A stretch of 64,000 bases of DNA from Scopulibacillus darangshiensis (GCF_004341035.1 NZ_SLXK01000004.1:124001-188000), one strand, 5' to 3'. Counted from the stretch's first letter, positions 1-11,575 are shown. Translations and numbers: made by a program. The notes: generated by a model from the sequence alone, not told the origin.

Positions 1-218
1 ACTGCAGAGTCAAACTTCAGATTGCTGTAACAAATAAATCGGACATCAATATTCCGATAAAGCTAGGGCATTATCAAAAGAAGCTCTTGCCAAAGAAAAC
101 CATGACAGCAAAGTTTAATAAAAAAGTGCCTTGCGGGGCTGCAAAGACTGTATACCATTTAACGGGTTTAAACAATTATATAGACAAGGATATTATCATT
201 CAGTTAAATAAAAGATAA
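1..218 (+). CDS. 3' end of an unknown protein
   Basis: An open frame enters from the left edge (first full codon at position 3) and stops with TAA at 216-218, giving the last 71 residues of a protein. The piece is rich in Lys, Ile and Asn and alternates hydrophobic and polar residues like a beta-sandwich. I recognise no family or catalytic motif. A clear terminator follows directly, which supports this as a real gene end. The start and function lie outside the window. Confidence 0.55.
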   Translation, partial: CRVKLQIAVTNKSDINIPIKLGHYQKKLLPKKTMTAKFNKKVPCGAAKTVYHLTGLNNYIDKDIIIQLNKR

Positions 219-224
219 GTTTTG

Positions 225-264
225 AAGCCACAGTTCAGAAGCAGCTGTGGCTTGGTTTTTTTTT
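225..264 (+). terminator. Rho-independent terminator
   Basis: A 9-bp perfect stem (AAGCCACAG at 225-233 with CTGTGGCTT at 245-253) and an 11-nt loop are followed by a run of T at 256-264. It ends the partial gene at the left edge and isolates the Nudix gene. Confidence 0.9.
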
Positions 265-352
265 ACGATTCTAAAGCCTTCTTGATCTTTCTAAGGATTC
301 TATGGTATGCTTCTCGAATTCAGAAACGTTAATAGAGAAAGGATGGCAAACC

Positions 353-907
353 ATGAATTGGGTTCAATCCATAAAAAATTATCTAGCTTGGAATGAACAA
401 GAAGAAAAAGATAAAGCAATAATACTTAAATGTATAGACATGTTTGATGACATACTGACAAGAGATAACGACATCGTACATATAACAAGTTCTGCATTTG
501 TCGTTAATAAAAATAGAGATAAAGCTTTAATGGTACATCATAATATATATAATTCATGGTCTTGGACAGGAGGGCATGCCGACGGTGATGACGATTTATT
601 GTATGTCGCAATAAAGGAGGTTAAGGAAGAAACAGGCATCCAGAATATCCGTCCTGTTATTGAGGATATGATATCTTTAGATATATTGCCTGTGTTAGGA
701 CATAAAAAAAGAGGAAATTACATAGCCCCGCACTTACATCTATCTGTCGCTTATTTACTAGAAGGTGATGAAGATGAACCGCTTTTTGTTAAGCCTGATG
801 AGAACAGCAGTGTTCAATGGGTTCCGTTTGAGGAAATAGATGCATATTCGGACGAGCCTCACATGAAGGGAATATATAATAAAGTAATATCCAAAATACA
901 AGGTTAA
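353..907 (+). CDS. Nudix hydrolase
   Basis: This 184-residue protein probably hydrolyses a nucleoside diphosphate linked to another group; the substrate cannot be read from the sequence. The Nudix box lies near residues 73-97 and ends KEVKEETGI, with the metal-binding EExxG core intact. Two box positions carry conservative changes, Asp for the first Glu and Lys for Arg. The start is placed at ATG 353 rather than the in-frame ATG 302, because GAAAGGA at 336-342 sits about 10 nt before it and nothing similar precedes 302. It stands alone between a terminator and a differently organised regulator, so its neighbours give no hint of its substrate. Confidence 0.85.
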   Translation: MNWVQSIKNYLAWNEQEEKDKAIILKCIDMFDDILTRDNDIVHITSSAFVVNKNRDKALMVHHNIYNSWSWTGGHADGDDDLLYVAIKEVKEETGIQNIRPVIEDMISLDILPVLGHKKRGNYIAPHLHLSVAYLLEGDEDEPLFVKPDENSSVQWVPFEEIDAYSDEPHMKGIYNKVISKIQG

Positions 908-936
908 TTGTGTATGGTTTAAGGAAGTGAAAACAG

Positions 937-2445
937 GTGGCAAGTATCTTAATAGCGGACAGGGATCAGACCGAACGGACGGGGATCCAGTGGTTCATCC
1001 AATCGAACCGCATCCAATTCGATCATATGGCCGAGGTAGCAGACGTTGAGGAAATGGCGCGGTTTATTGAAAATCAAAGGCCAGAAGTTGTCGTTATTGA
1101 ACTAGAGATGATTCCAGCGAATCAAATGACGGAGATAAGTTTGCTTTTTCGCCGGCATGTCAAGAAAGTCATTTGTTTAACAGCAGAGGGTGTCTTTGAA
1201 CGGGCACTGCAAGCCATTGAATTTCAAAGCATGGCTCTATTGATAAAGCCCTTGTCACAAGAGCAGCTGAAGCGAAGTTTGCTACAGGCCACGCAGCAGT
1301 CGCTTGCGGCGCCAAATAGCGATAAGGCGCTGGCGCCGGCTTCCGGCATCTCTTATGCAGCCTTATTCATGACCCAGCCGTTAGAACAAATTGAATACAG
1401 CTTAATCTTATTGCGTCCTGAGGAAAAGGATAGCATCCCAGCCCTATATCATTGGCTGGAGCAATACCCGCTCCCATATCCTGTACAATATTTTGCCTTA
1501 AGCAAAGATATCGTTTGTGTCCTTCAAGTGCCAAAGCAAAATGAGGAAGCGGTCTTGCAGCAAGAAGGCCAGCGGATCCTGCAGCGCTGGACCAGTGAGT
1601 ATTCTAACCGGCGTTTAAGCTTAGCGATCCACCCGGCATCGATACCCGCGGAGAGCTTGCATGATATGTATATGATAACCAAGGACCTATTCAAATTAAG
1701 TTTTTTCAAGGGCTTGCAGCAGGTATTTCGGGTTAAGGAAGATGGCGCGTTTCATACGATTGATCCCTTCCTGACCCCGGAGGAGCAAAGGGTGTGGATG
1801 AGGGCTTTAGAGGAAGGGGATAAGCAAGGTGTTAAGAACTGGCTGTATCAGCATTTTACTGATTTCCAGCCGCCGTACCCTGAGCCTGAGCTATTGCGTG
1901 TCCGTTTTACAAGTATCCTTGCCCAGCTGCGCCGTTTTATGAAGACGTATCACTTAGATCAAATTAGTGAAATAGAAAAGCGGTACCATGGCATTTTTCA
2001 AACGGTTTTATCTGCACCGGTGTTGTTCAGCATCGTTCAAGAAGTGATTTTATTTATTTTTGATTTGATGGATGGGGCCGCAAAACAAAAAGAAAACTCT
2101 GCGACAGATGTGATTGAACGGGGCCTCCGTTTTATGGAACAGAATTATCATATCCAGGGTTTTGGTTTACAAGAGGTTGCGGATCACGTCGGGATGAGTC
2201 CAAGCTATTACAGCCATCTCATGACGCAAACAAAAGGCGAAACGTTCAGAGAAATCCTTACCGCCATACGTGTGAATAAAGCCCGGCGCTTGTTAGCAGA
2301 GACAACAATGACAGTCCAAGAAATTACAGAGCGGATCGGGTTCGCCGACCCAAACTATTTTAGCCGCGTTTTTAAAAAAGAGACAGGACAAACGCCGAGA
2401 GTGTATCGCCAACGTGAGAAAAGTAAAGAATCGAGGAAAAAGTAA
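937..2445 (+). CDS. AraC-type regulator with degenerate receiver domain
   Basis: A 502-residue YesN-like regulator. Residues 1-120 form a receiver-like domain: the acidic pocket (D8, D10), a Thr and the conserved Lys-Pro are present, but the phosphoacceptor position is Glu (E55 in the VVVIELEM stretch). The middle is a long linker, and residues about 395-495 hold two helix-turn-helix units of the AraC/XylS type, ending with the usual FSRVFKKETG signature. The start is GTG 937 with AAGGAAGTGA 7 nt upstream. No histidine kinase is adjacent, which fits phosphorylation-independent action. The gene lies just upstream of hutU in the same direction, so a role in hut control is an inference from position, although a terminator separates the two. 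Confidence 0.85.
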   Translation: MASILIADRDQTERTGIQWFIQSNRIQFDHMAEVADVEEMARFIENQRPEVVVIELEMIPANQMTEISLLFRRHVKKVICLTAEGVFERALQAIEFQSMALLIKPLSQEQLKRSLLQATQQSLAAPNSDKALAPASGISYAALFMTQPLEQIEYSLILLRPEEKDSIPALYHWLEQYPLPYPVQYFALSKDIVCVLQVPKQNEEAVLQQEGQRILQRWTSEYSNRRLSLAIHPASIPAESLHDMYMITKDLFKLSFFKGLQQVFRVKEDGAFHTIDPFLTPEEQRVWMRALEEGDKQGVKNWLYQHFTDFQPPYPEPELLRVRFTSILAQLRRFMKTYHLDQISEIEKRYHGIFQTVLSAPVLFSIVQEVILFIFDLMDGAAKQKENSATDVIERGLRFMEQNYHIQGFGLQEVADHVGMSPSYYSHLMTQTKGETFREILTAIRVNKARRLLAETTMTVQEITERIGFADPNYFSRVFKKETGQTPRVYRQREKSKESRKK

Positions 2446-2467
2446 GGTTTTGGCCTTGCTTTTTTTA
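2440..2467 (+). terminator. Rho-independent terminator after the AraC-type regulator
   Basis: An 8-bp stem, AAGTAAGG at 2440-2447 with CCTTGCTT at 2454-2461 (one G-U pair), is followed by seven T. It overlaps the stop codon of the regulator and should separate it from the hut transcript. Confidence 0.8.
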
Positions 2468-2551
2468 TTTTTGCATTTTAATGCTAACCTTTTTCGCTAT
2501 ATTCAAATATAAGGCATCTATTTATTAGGAGTTTTTCGAATTAAGATATAT

Positions 2552-2565
2552 ATAAAGCGATTACA
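2552..2565 (+). promoter_or_regulatory. Candidate cre (CcpA) site before hutU
   Basis: ATAAAGCGATTACA matches 12 of 14 positions of the cre consensus TGWNANCGNTNWCA. It lies directly before the hutU ribosome binding site (TTGGAGG, 2566-2572), where CcpA would act as a roadblock. The hut operon of B. subtilis is catabolite repressed, so a cre here is expected. A small palindrome, TATATT-CA-AATATA, lies upstream at 2498-2511. Confidence 0.55.
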
Positions 2566-2579
2566 TTGGAGGTTATAAC

Positions 2580-4238
2580 ATGACAAATACAAAAGAAACG
2601 ATTCGTGCACCAAGAGGTACAGAACTTCATACAAAGGGTTGGATTCAAGAAGCGGTTATGCGGATGCTGATGAACAATTTGGATCCTGAAGTGGCTGAGC
2701 GCCCTGAAGATCTTGTCGTTTATGGCGGCATCGGCAGAGCAGCAAGAAACTGGGAAGCCTATAACAATATCATTGCTACATTAAAAGAATTGGAAAACGA
2801 CGAAACGATGTTAGTGCAATCTGGGAAACCTGTGGCAGTATTCAAGTCACATGCCAATGCGCCGCGTGTTCTCATTGCAAATTCAAACCTTGTCCCGGCA
2901 TGGGCAAACTGGGAAACGTTCCGCGAGCTTGAGAAAAAAGGCTTGATCATGTACGGCCAAATGACTGCCGGCAGCTGGATTTACATTGGCAGCCAAGGCA
3001 TCCTTCAAGGAACCTACGAAACATTTGCAGAAGCTGCAAGACAGCATTTTAACGGCAGCTTGAAAGGAACACTGACCGTGACTGCAGGTCTCGGCGGAAT
3101 GGGCGGTGCTCAGCCACTTGCCGTAACAATGAATGATGGTGTTGTCATTGCGATCGAGTGTGACCGCAAAAGAATCGAACGCAGGATCGAAACGAGATAT
3201 TGTGACAAGCTGGCTGAATCATTAGATGAAGCCCTTAGCATGGCCAAACTCGCAATGGAAAAAGGTGAGCCATTATCGATTGGATTACTTGGCAATGCTG
3301 CGGAGATTCTGCCTGAACTTCTTCGCCGCGGTGAGATTCCGGATCTTGTCACCGATCAAACGTCAGCTCATGATCCATTAACAGGCTATCTCCCTGTTGG
3401 TCTAAGTGTTGAGGAAGGCGAAAAATTACGGGAATCTAACCCGGAAGAATATCTAAAACAATCGAGAGCGAGCATCGTGAAGCACGTGCAGGCAATGGTT
3501 GATTTGCAAAAGGCTGGTGCTGTGACATTTGATTATGGGAATAACATTCGTCAAGAAGCCTTTAATGAAGGGGTAAAAGACGCCTTTGCTTTCCCTGGTT
3601 TTGTCCCTGCCTTTATCCGCCCGCAATTCTGCGAAGGAAAAGGACCGTTCCGTTGGGTAGCACTTTCAGGTGATCCTAAAGATATCCATAAAACGGATGA
3701 AGTGATTTTAAGAGAATTCGCTGATAACGAACACCTCTGCAAATGGATCAAAATGGCACAGGAAAAGGTAGATTTCCAAGGGCTGCCTTCAAGAATTTGC
3801 TGGCTTGGCTATGGCGAGCGGGCAAAATTCGGCCGAATTATCAACGAAATGGTCGCTTCAGGGGAAATTTCCGCACCGATTGTCATCGGACGGGACCATC
3901 TCGATTGCGGATCCGTTGCTTCACCAAACCGTGAAACAGAAGCAATGAAAGACGGCAGTGATGCCATTGCTGACTGGCCGCTTCTCAATGCGATGATTAA
4001 CTCTGTGAACGGTGCAAGTTGGGTATCCCTTCATCACGGCGGCGGCGTTGGTATGGGTTACTCAATGCATGCAGGCATGGTCATCGTTGCAGACGGTACA
4101 AAAGAAGCTGGCGAACGTCTAGAGAGAGTATTGACTTCTGACCCAGGTATGGGTGTTGTCCGTCATGTTGATGCAGGCTACGATTTAGCGATTCAAACAG
4201 CCAAAGAAAAAGGCGTCAACATCCCAGGATTAAAATAA
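2580..4238 (+). CDS. hutU: Urocanate hydratase (EC 4.2.1.49)
   Basis: This is the second enzyme of histidine degradation, converting urocanate to 4-imidazolone-5-propanoate in the cytoplasm with tightly bound NAD+. The 552-residue length equals that of the Bacillus enzyme. The glycine-rich NAD-binding stretch [11 protein letters not shown] starts near residue 170. The active-site Cys is C407 in ICWLG, and the conserved [16 protein letters not shown] block follows. The start is ATG 2580 with TTGGAGG 7 nt upstream. It leads the hutU-hutI-hutG block. The usual partner hutH (histidine ammonia-lyase) is not upstream; the AraC-type regulator occupies that place. Confidence 0.97.
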   Translation: MTNTKETIRAPRGTELHTKGWIQEAVMRMLMNNLDPEVAERPEDLVVYGGIGRAARNWEAYNNIIATLKELENDETMLVQSGKPVAVFKSHANAPRVLIANSNLVPAWANWETFRELEKKGLIMYGQMTAGSWIYIGSQGILQGTYETFAEAARQHFNGSLKGTLTVTAGLGGMGGAQPLAVTMNDGVVIAIECDRKRIERRIETRYCDKLAESLDEALSMAKLAMEKGEPLSIGLLGNAAEILPELLRRGEIPDLVTDQTSAHDPLTGYLPVGLSVEEGEKLRESNPEEYLKQSRASIVKHVQAMVDLQKAGAVTFDYGNNIRQEAFNEGVKDAFAFPGFVPAFIRPQFCEGKGPFRWVALSGDPKDIHKTDEVILREFADNEHLCKWIKMAQEKVDFQGLPSRICWLGYGERAKFGRIINEMVASGEISAPIVIGRDHLDCGSVASPNRETEAMKDGSDAIADWPLLNAMINSVNGASWVSLHHGGGVGMGYSMHAGMVIVADGTKEAGERLERVLTSDPGMGVVRHVDAGYDLAIQTAKEKGVNIPGLK

Positions 4239-4250
4239 GTGATAAATAGG

Positions 4251-4280
4251 TTCGGCGCACTGCTCGGGTGATGCGCCGAA
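4251..4280 (+). other. Intercistronic hairpin between hutU and hutI
   Basis: A 9-bp perfect stem (TTCGGCGCA at 4251-4259, TGCGCCGAA at 4272-4280) has a 12-nt loop and possible extension by flanking GTGAT/ATCAC. No T run follows, so it is more likely an mRNA-stabilising or partial attenuation element than a full terminator. Confidence 0.6.
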
Positions 4281-4295
4281 TCACTATGTCAATAA

Positions 4296-6537
<2,242 letters not shown>

Positions 6538-6554
6538 AATAGATATTTTCCACA

Positions 6555-6606
6555 GGCGTTACCTTCTTAGTCTCTATCCCAAATAGGGACAGGCGAAGGT
6601 GACGTC
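6555..6606 (+). terminator. Long hairpin ending the hut operon
   Basis: A 12-bp stem (6555-6566 with 6595-6606, two G-U pairs) encloses a second small hairpin (TCCC/GGGA). The downstream sequence is pyrimidine rich but lacks a pure T run. It is probably a terminator, judged by its position 18 nt after the hutG stop. Confidence 0.55.
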
Positions 6607-6689
6607 TTTGGCATTTTCATTCTTCTTTTCTTTACCCTAAAAAGGTAGTTCATTCAAATAAGTATCCAGTAACTTTCTAAATTTCTGAC

Positions 6690-6756
6690 AAAAATCGTTT
6701 ACATCGATTATGAAATGTAGTAGTATAAAAAACATAAAAGTTATGAATACGTATTC
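6690..6756 (+). promoter_or_regulatory. Promoter with cre-like box and LacI operator before the SDR gene
   Basis: A good sigma-A promoter is visible: TTTACA at 6698-6703, a 17-nt spacer and TAGTAT at 6721-6726. A cre-like 14-mer (6690-6703, 12 of 14 consensus positions) overlaps the -35 box. The palindrome GAATACGTATTC lies at 6745-6756, about 12 nt past the expected transcription start, a classical place for LacI-type repression. The same palindrome recurs before other genes in this region. Confidence 0.75.
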
Positions 6757-6816
6757 TGCGCCATAGCTTTTACCTTAATACGCCTTTTTAGCGAATATGC
6801 AAGAAGGAGGTTAACA

Positions 6817-7578
6817 ATGGCAGATGATCGTTGTTTTGCGGGCCAGAAGGTTCTGGTAACCGGAGGAAGCAAAGGAATCGGGAAGGACATTGCGAAGACT
6901 TTTGCAGAGTACGGCGCCGAAGTCATTATTACCGGCAGGAAGGAAGAAGTGCTCGCCGAAACAGTCAAGGAGATAAAAGATATTCATAATGTTTGCTCCT
7001 ACCTTCAAGCGGATGTTACCCAAGTTCAAGAAATCTATGGCATGGTTGACAATGCGGTTAAGCGTATGGGAAACTTGGATATTTTAGTGAACAACGCAGG
7101 AATAAATATTACTAAACCGGCGTTGGAAGTGACAGAAGAAGACTGGGATCAAGTGCTGGATACAAATTTAAAGGGGACTTTTTTTACAAGTCAAAGAGCG
7201 GCTTCATACATGGCGGATCAGGGGCTTGGAAAAATTATTAATATTGCTTCGCAGATGGCCTTTGTTGGCTTTTATGACCGTGCTGCCTATTGTTCCAGCA
7301 AGGGTGGTGTTGTTCAGCAAACGAAGGCGTTGGCAATTGAATGGGCACCGATGAATATTAACGTTAACGCCGTCGCCCCAACATTTATTGAAACCGAGTT
7401 AACAAAGAAAATGTTTGATGATGAAGCATTTTCGAAAGATATTATGAGCCGCATACCCCTTGGCAAACTAGCTCAGCCTAAGGATGTGACAGGGGCGGTC
7501 CTCTATCTTGCCTCACCTTGGGCAGATTTTGTAACAGGCGAGACCATTAAGGTGGATGGCGGCTGGACAGCTATTTAA
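6817..7578 (+). CDS. Short-chain dehydrogenase/reductase
   Basis: A 253-residue classical SDR. The nucleotide-binding motif TGGSKGIG is near residue 13, NNAG near residue 90, and the catalytic set is Ser in NIASQ with Tyr and Lys in YCSSK near residue 155. It should oxidise a hydroxyl group with NAD(P)+; the substrate is unknown. The start is ATG 6817 after AAGGAGG. The gene is first in the LacI-linked region and directly precedes a histidinol-dehydrogenase-like gene, so the two probably act on the same polyol or hydroxy acid. A LacI-type operator lies both upstream (6745) and downstream (7599). Confidence 0.9.
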   Translation: MADDRCFAGQKVLVTGGSKGIGKDIAKTFAEYGAEVIITGRKEEVLAETVKEIKDIHNVCSYLQADVTQVQEIYGMVDNAVKRMGNLDILVNNAGINITKPALEVTEEDWDQVLDTNLKGTFFTSQRAASYMADQGLGKIINIASQMAFVGFYDRAAYCSSKGGVVQQTKALAIEWAPMNINVNAVAPTFIETELTKKMFDDEAFSKDIMSRIPLGKLAQPKDVTGAVLYLASPWADFVTGETIKVDGGWTAI

Positions 7579-7598
7579 TTATTTATGTTTAATTATTT

Positions 7599-7614
7599 AT
7601 GAATACGTATTCAT
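7599..7614. promoter_or_regulatory. LacI-type operator between SDR and HisD-like genes
   Basis: A 16-bp perfect palindrome, ATGAATACGTATTCAT, contains the regional core GAATACGTATTC (7601-7612). It lies 28 nt before the GTG of the HisD-like gene. I see no clear promoter next to it, so it may act as an auxiliary operator for the upstream promoter. Confidence 0.75.
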
Positions 7615-7641
7615 GAAATTTTAATAAAAGGAGGAACGACT

Positions 7642-8925
7642 GTGGCAACTTTTTTGAAAAAGGGAAAAAGTGAAGCTGAACTTAAAGAAGCAGATACAAA
7701 GGTGCAGGAAGCTGTAAAACAAATTATTGCTGGTATCGAAGAAAGAGGAGATCAAGCGGTTCGTGAACTCTCGGAGAAATTTGATAAATGGTCCCCGGAA
7801 AGTTTTCGGCTGTCAGATGAAGAGATTCAAAGTATTGTAGATTCAGTGCCGGAACAAACTTTGGATGATATTAAATTTGCCCAACAACAAATTCGCTATT
7901 TCGCTGAACAGCAAAAAGCTGCTTTGAATGATATTGAAGTTGAAACAATACCCGGTGTTTTTCTAGGACATAAAAACGTTCCGGTTAACCGCGTGGGATG
8001 CTACATTCCTGGAGGCAGGTACCCAATGGTGGCATCCTCGCACATGAGTATTCTAACCGCCAAAGTAGCTGGGGTGAAAAGCGTTATAGCCTGTACGCCT
8101 CCAATTAACGGTGAGATTCCTGCAGCGACTGTTGCTGCGATGCATTTGGCAGGTGCAGATGAAATATATATTTTAGGCGGCGTCCAAGCTATGACTGCAA
8201 TGGGTGTGGGTACAGAGTCCATTGCACCGGCGGATATGCTTGTAGGCCCGGGCAATGCTTTTGTCGCTGAATCCAAACGGCAGCTTTTTGGAAGAGTCGG
8301 GATCGACCTTTTGGCAGGACCTACTGAGATCCTTGTCATCGCTGATGAATCATCTGACGCAGAAATGGTTGCCTGTGATATTTTAGGTCAATCTGAGCAC
8401 GGTCCAACTTCGCCTGGCGTACTCATTACAACCTCTGAAAAGCTTGCTCAAGAGACACTGAAAGAAATTGACCACCAACTTGAAACATTGCCAACGGCCG
8501 ATATTGCACGTGTAGCTTGGGAAGAAAACGGCTCAATTATTTTGGTAGAAAATAAAGAAGAGGCTGTAGTGGAAGCTGACAAATTAGCTTATGAGCATGT
8601 GGAGATCTTAACTGAAGATCCAAGTTATTTTCTTGAAAATATGACTAATTACGGCGCGCTCTTTTTAGGCCCTGAAACCAATGTCGCTTATGGGGATAAA
8701 GTCATCGGTACCAACCACACCTTGCCGACAAAAAAAGCAGCCAGATATACCGGCGGTCTATGGGTTGGCAAGTTCTTGAAAACATGCACGTACCAACGCT
8801 GCACCCCCGAGGCAAGCGTTACAATCGGAAAGTATGCCGAACGCCTTTGCGATCTTGAAGGTTTTAAGGGACACAAAGCCCAAGCTACACTTCGGGTTAA
8901 ACGCTATGAAAAGCAGAAGGTATAA
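7642..8925 (+). CDS. Histidinol-dehydrogenase-like NAD-dependent dehydrogenase, copy 1
   Basis: A 427-residue member of the HisD family, whose enzymes oxidise a primary alcohol to a carboxylate in two NAD+-dependent steps. The zinc ligands of HisD are conserved (Q250, H253, D352, H411), as are the catalytic Glu-His pair (E318, H319). The substrate end of the site differs from biosynthetic HisD: GTNHTLPT and RYTGGLWVG replace the usual GPNHVLPT and SSGLSV forms. No his biosynthesis gene is nearby, and an SDR and a LacI regulator flank it. A catabolic alcohol substrate is therefore likely. Sulfopropanediol dehydrogenase (HpsN) belongs to this branch, but no sulfonate lyase is present to support that reading. 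The start is GTG 7642 after AAAGGAGG. Confidence 0.88.
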   Translation: MATFLKKGKSEAELKEADTKVQEAVKQIIAGIEERGDQAVRELSEKFDKWSPESFRLSDEEIQSIVDSVPEQTLDDIKFAQQQIRYFAEQQKAALNDIEVETIPGVFLGHKNVPVNRVGCYIPGGRYPMVASSHMSILTAKVAGVKSVIACTPPINGEIPAATVAAMHLAGADEIYILGGVQAMTAMGVGTESIAPADMLVGPGNAFVAESKRQLFGRVGIDLLAGPTEILVIADESSDAEMVACDILGQSEHGPTSPGVLITTSEKLAQETLKEIDHQLETLPTADIARVAWEENGSIILVENKEEAVVEADKLAYEHVEILTEDPSYFLENMTNYGALFLGPETNVAYGDKVIGTNHTLPTKKAARYTGGLWVGKFLKTCTYQRCTPEASVTIGKYAERLCDLEGFKGHKAQATLRVKRYEKQKV

Positions 8926-8950
8926 TAGGAAAAATCAGAATCCTCTTTCA

Positions 8951-8991
8951 TTGACAACTAACCGTCCCTCATTTAGAATGAAAACGTATTC
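8951..8991 (+). promoter_or_regulatory. Promoter and operator of the lacI-type gene
   Basis: TTGACA at 8951-8956, a 17-nt spacer and TAGAAT at 8974-8979 make a near-consensus sigma-A promoter. GAAAACGTATTC at 8980-8991 follows at once and differs from the regional operator at one base. This placement predicts autoregulation of the LacI-type gene. Confidence 0.8.
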
Positions 8992-9033
8992 ACTATATTT
9001 TCAGAGTACCTAGACTATTTTTGTGAGGGAATA

Positions 9034-10056
9034 ATGATGAAGGTAACCGTCAATGACATTGCCAGAGTGGCTAAAGTTTCTCAAAGCACAGTCTCAAGAG
9101 TATTAAATAACTATCCTCAGGTAAAACAAGAGACAAGAAAAAAGGTGCTGGAGGCAATCGAAGAATTAAAATTTTCCCCTGATTTTGTTGCCAGAAGCAT
9201 GGTAACGAACAAAACGAATACCCTAGGGTTAATAGTAGGGGATATTTCGAATCCATTTTTCGCCGAATCAGCGAAAATTATGATTTCGAGAGCGCAGGAA
9301 ATGGGCTATGACGTGATTATAAGCAATACGAATCATATTGACAGCAATATGGACCATGCCGTACAAACCTTGCTGAGCAAACGCGTGGATGGGATTATCA
9401 TTTCCTCTGCAAGCCGCGGCAGCAATAAAGTTAAAGAATTGCATGATGCCGGTTTCGCTGTCATCTTGCATAACAGCAGCGTTGAAGATGCTTCATCTAA
9501 TTATGTTGTTTTAGATAACAAAAAAGGCGCCATTATGGCGATGGATCATCTGGTGCATTTAGGGCATGAGAAAATAGCCTTTATTTCAGGGCCTTCCAAA
9601 TATTTAAACGTTTATCAGCGCTATGCCGGATATCAAGAAGCCCTGGAAAAACACGGCCTTCCATTTCGGAAAACATTTGTATACGAAGGTGAATTTTCAT
9701 ATGATGCTGTTTATTGGTTTGTGCAGAGAATGTTGGAGGAAAAAGAAAGGCCGACAGCCATTTTTGCAACTTCAGATCAAATGGCTCTGGCTGTGATGGA
9801 TGCCGCTGCCGGCAAGGGATTGAAAATACCTGAAGATCTATCAGTCGTCGGTTTCGATGATATGACGATTTCTTCAAACCACTATATTGGCCTAACAACC
9901 ATATCACAGCACAAAGAGAAAATGGCCTTGCTTGCTTTAGAACATTTAATTTCAATGGTTGAAAAAAAAGGAGAGTCTGCTGATTCGATTCACATGACGT
10001 TAGAACCTGAATTGATGATACGCAAAACGACTGGTCCACCGAAAAAGATAACATGA
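9034..10056 (+). CDS. LacI/GalR-family transcriptional regulator
   Basis: A 340-residue repressor. The N-terminal helix-turn-helix and hinge are canonical (VNDIARVAKVSQSTVSRVLN, then a hinge ending near residue 60). A periplasmic-binding-protein-like effector domain follows, with GLIVGDISNPFF near residue 70 and a C-terminal VVGFDD motif. The effector is probably an intermediate or substrate of the surrounding pathway. A start at ATG 9034 or ATG 9037 is equally possible; GAGGGA precedes both. The 12-bp palindrome GAATACGTATTC or a close variant lies before its own gene and before four other genes or groups, so it is the best candidate for the local repressor. Confidence 0.93.
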   Translation: MMKVTVNDIARVAKVSQSTVSRVLNNYPQVKQETRKKVLEAIEELKFSPDFVARSMVTNKTNTLGLIVGDISNPFFAESAKIMISRAQEMGYDVIISNTNHIDSNMDHAVQTLLSKRVDGIIISSASRGSNKVKELHDAGFAVILHNSSVEDASSNYVVLDNKKGAIMAMDHLVHLGHEKIAFISGPSKYLNVYQRYAGYQEALEKHGLPFRKTFVYEGEFSYDAVYWFVQRMLEEKERPTAIFATSDQMALAVMDAAAGKGLKIPEDLSVVGFDDMTISSNHYIGLTTISQHKEKMALLALEHLISMVEKKGESADSIHMTLEPELMIRKTTGPPKKIT

Positions 10057-10091
10057 CTAATAGTCTTATATAGATTTTTTTAATAGAAAAT

Positions 10092-10116
10092 GAATACGTA
10101 TTCTGAAAACGTATTT
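10092..10116. promoter_or_regulatory. Tandem LacI-type operators before the cupin gene
   Basis: GAATACGTATTC at 10092-10103 is followed one base later by GAAAACGTATTT at 10105-10116, a weaker copy. The pair lies 35 nt before the cupin start. No convincing -35/-10 pair could be assigned. Confidence 0.75.
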
Positions 10117-10150
10117 CCTAAAATATCTAACACCCAGGAGGAATAATACG

Positions 10151-10762
10151 ATGCAAAAAGCTAGAACATCCTATACAAATGAAACAATAGAAAAAGATTG
10201 GATCGTCCGTTTCGATGATATTAAATCTAAGGCGATCCCGTTAATGTTCATCGACAGTATCGTTCCCGGCCATCAGCGTCTCAATTATGCTTTGATTGGC
10301 GATACCGCGAGTGAAAATCCGGACTATAACCCGGTTATCACGGAACCACATGACTTTCAAATCGGCATGGTTAAAGCCCCTAAAGGGAATGGACCTGCCT
10401 ACCATACCCATGAATATATCGAAACCTTTTTTGTCTTAACAGGAGAATGGCGCTTCTACTGGGGAAACAGTGAAGATGAAATCGAAGGAGAGACTATTTT
10501 AAAACCATGGGACATGATTTCTTTGCCGCCATACCTCTATAGAGGATTTGAAAATGTAGCGGAAGAGGATGCTTGGCTCTTTTCGATCCTGGAACAGCAT
10601 GAGGTCTTTGATCGTCCGGATCCTATTTGGGCGCCTAAAGTTGTCAAAAAGGGTGAAGAATATAATTTCCGTGTCGATGATAAAGGAAAAATGATCCCTC
10701 CAGAAAACTTTAAAGAACTCGAGAAAGAGATGGCGGAAAAGCTTCAGATGGGTAAGAAGTGA
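10151..10762 (+). CDS. Cupin-domain protein
   Basis: A 203-residue protein with one clear cupin barrel in its middle. The metal ligands of cupin motif 1 are visible as H85, H87 and E91 in a YHTHEYIET stretch. Motif 2 (SLPPYLYRGFEN) has the usual proline but lacks an obvious histidine in the standard place. Such proteins can be dioxygenases, isomerases or decarboxylases, so the reaction is open. The start is ATG 10151 with CAGGAGG upstream. The gene is preceded by tandem LacI-type operators and is 22 nt upstream of an alpha/beta hydrolase, with which it probably forms a two-gene transcript. Confidence 0.8.
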   Translation: MQKARTSYTNETIEKDWIVRFDDIKSKAIPLMFIDSIVPGHQRLNYALIGDTASENPDYNPVITEPHDFQIGMVKAPKGNGPAYHTHEYIETFFVLTGEWRFYWGNSEDEIEGETILKPWDMISLPPYLYRGFENVAEEDAWLFSILEQHEVFDRPDPIWAPKVVKKGEEYNFRVDDKGKMIPPENFKELEKEMAEKLQMGKK

Positions 10763-10784
10763 TTTTAACGAAAGGACAATAAAT

Positions 10785-11486
10785 ATGGGGAAACAACCAC
10801 TTGTTTTGTTACCGGGCACGCTTTGCAATGAAAAGTTATGGGCGCATCAAGCCCGTTGTCTTTCCGATATTGCCGATATCACAGTCGGTGATTTAAGTCA
10901 GAACGATACGATAGAGGAAATGGCGCAATCTGTCTTACAGCAGGCGCCCTCCTCTTTCGCATTAGCAGGATTGTCGATGGGCGGAATCGTCGCCTTGCAA
11001 ATCATGCGCATGGCACCGAAGCGAGTGTCACATCTGGCATTGCTTGATACAAGTCCTTATCCACCCACATTAGACCAGATTAATACCTGGGAAAAGTTCA
11101 TTGAGATGGCGGATACAGGACAATTTCTTGAAGTAACCACAAATTATCTGCTTCCTGGTTTGATAAGGTCTGAGAGTCGGAAAGACAAATCACTTGTTTC
11201 AACAATCGTAGAAATGGCGGAAGAGACAGGCAAGGAAGCTATGGTCCGGCAAATGAAGGCATTGATGAAGAAGCCGGATGGCAGGGCTATCTTGCCGAAA
11301 ATTAACTGCCCAACACTCGTTTTGCACGGCAGGGAAGATACCATATGTTCAGCTGAAGCACATCAGGAAATGGCAGATGCCATTCCTAGCGCAGCCCTTG
11401 TGGCAGTGGAAGAAGCTGGTCACCTAAGTACGCTCGAACAGTCCCAGGCCGTAACTGCGTTATTGCGGTTTTGGTTGCAACAATGA
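10785..11486 (+). CDS. Alpha/beta hydrolase
   Basis: A 233-residue alpha/beta hydrolase. The nucleophile elbow is GLSMGG (Ser near residue 68), an acid lies in the GREDTICSAE stretch near residue 187, and the catalytic His is in EEAGHLS near residue 215. The oxyanion-side stretch is LLPGTLCN at the N-terminus. It has no signal peptide, so it acts in the cytoplasm, probably on an ester, lactone or carbon-carbon bond of a pathway intermediate. It lies 22 nt after the cupin gene. A weak hairpin without a T run (11504-11525) follows it. Confidence 0.85.
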   Translation: MGKQPLVLLPGTLCNEKLWAHQARCLSDIADITVGDLSQNDTIEEMAQSVLQQAPSSFALAGLSMGGIVALQIMRMAPKRVSHLALLDTSPYPPTLDQINTWEKFIEMADTGQFLEVTTNYLLPGLIRSESRKDKSLVSTIVEMAEETGKEAMVRQMKALMKKPDGRAILPKINCPTLVLHGREDTICSAEAHQEMADAIPSAALVAVEEAGHLSTLEQSQAVTALLRFWLQQ

Positions 11487-11575
11487 ATAAGTGTAAATAA
11501 TGAAACCATCAATAAGCGGATGGTTCGTATTAAAATGAATTATAACCAAAATGATTTATAAGGAAGTGAACGAAA

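Noticed and set aside
9581-10054. 157-codon open frame on the minus strand
   Set aside because: It lies wholly inside the well-supported LacI gene, has no family motif and is an overlap artefact.
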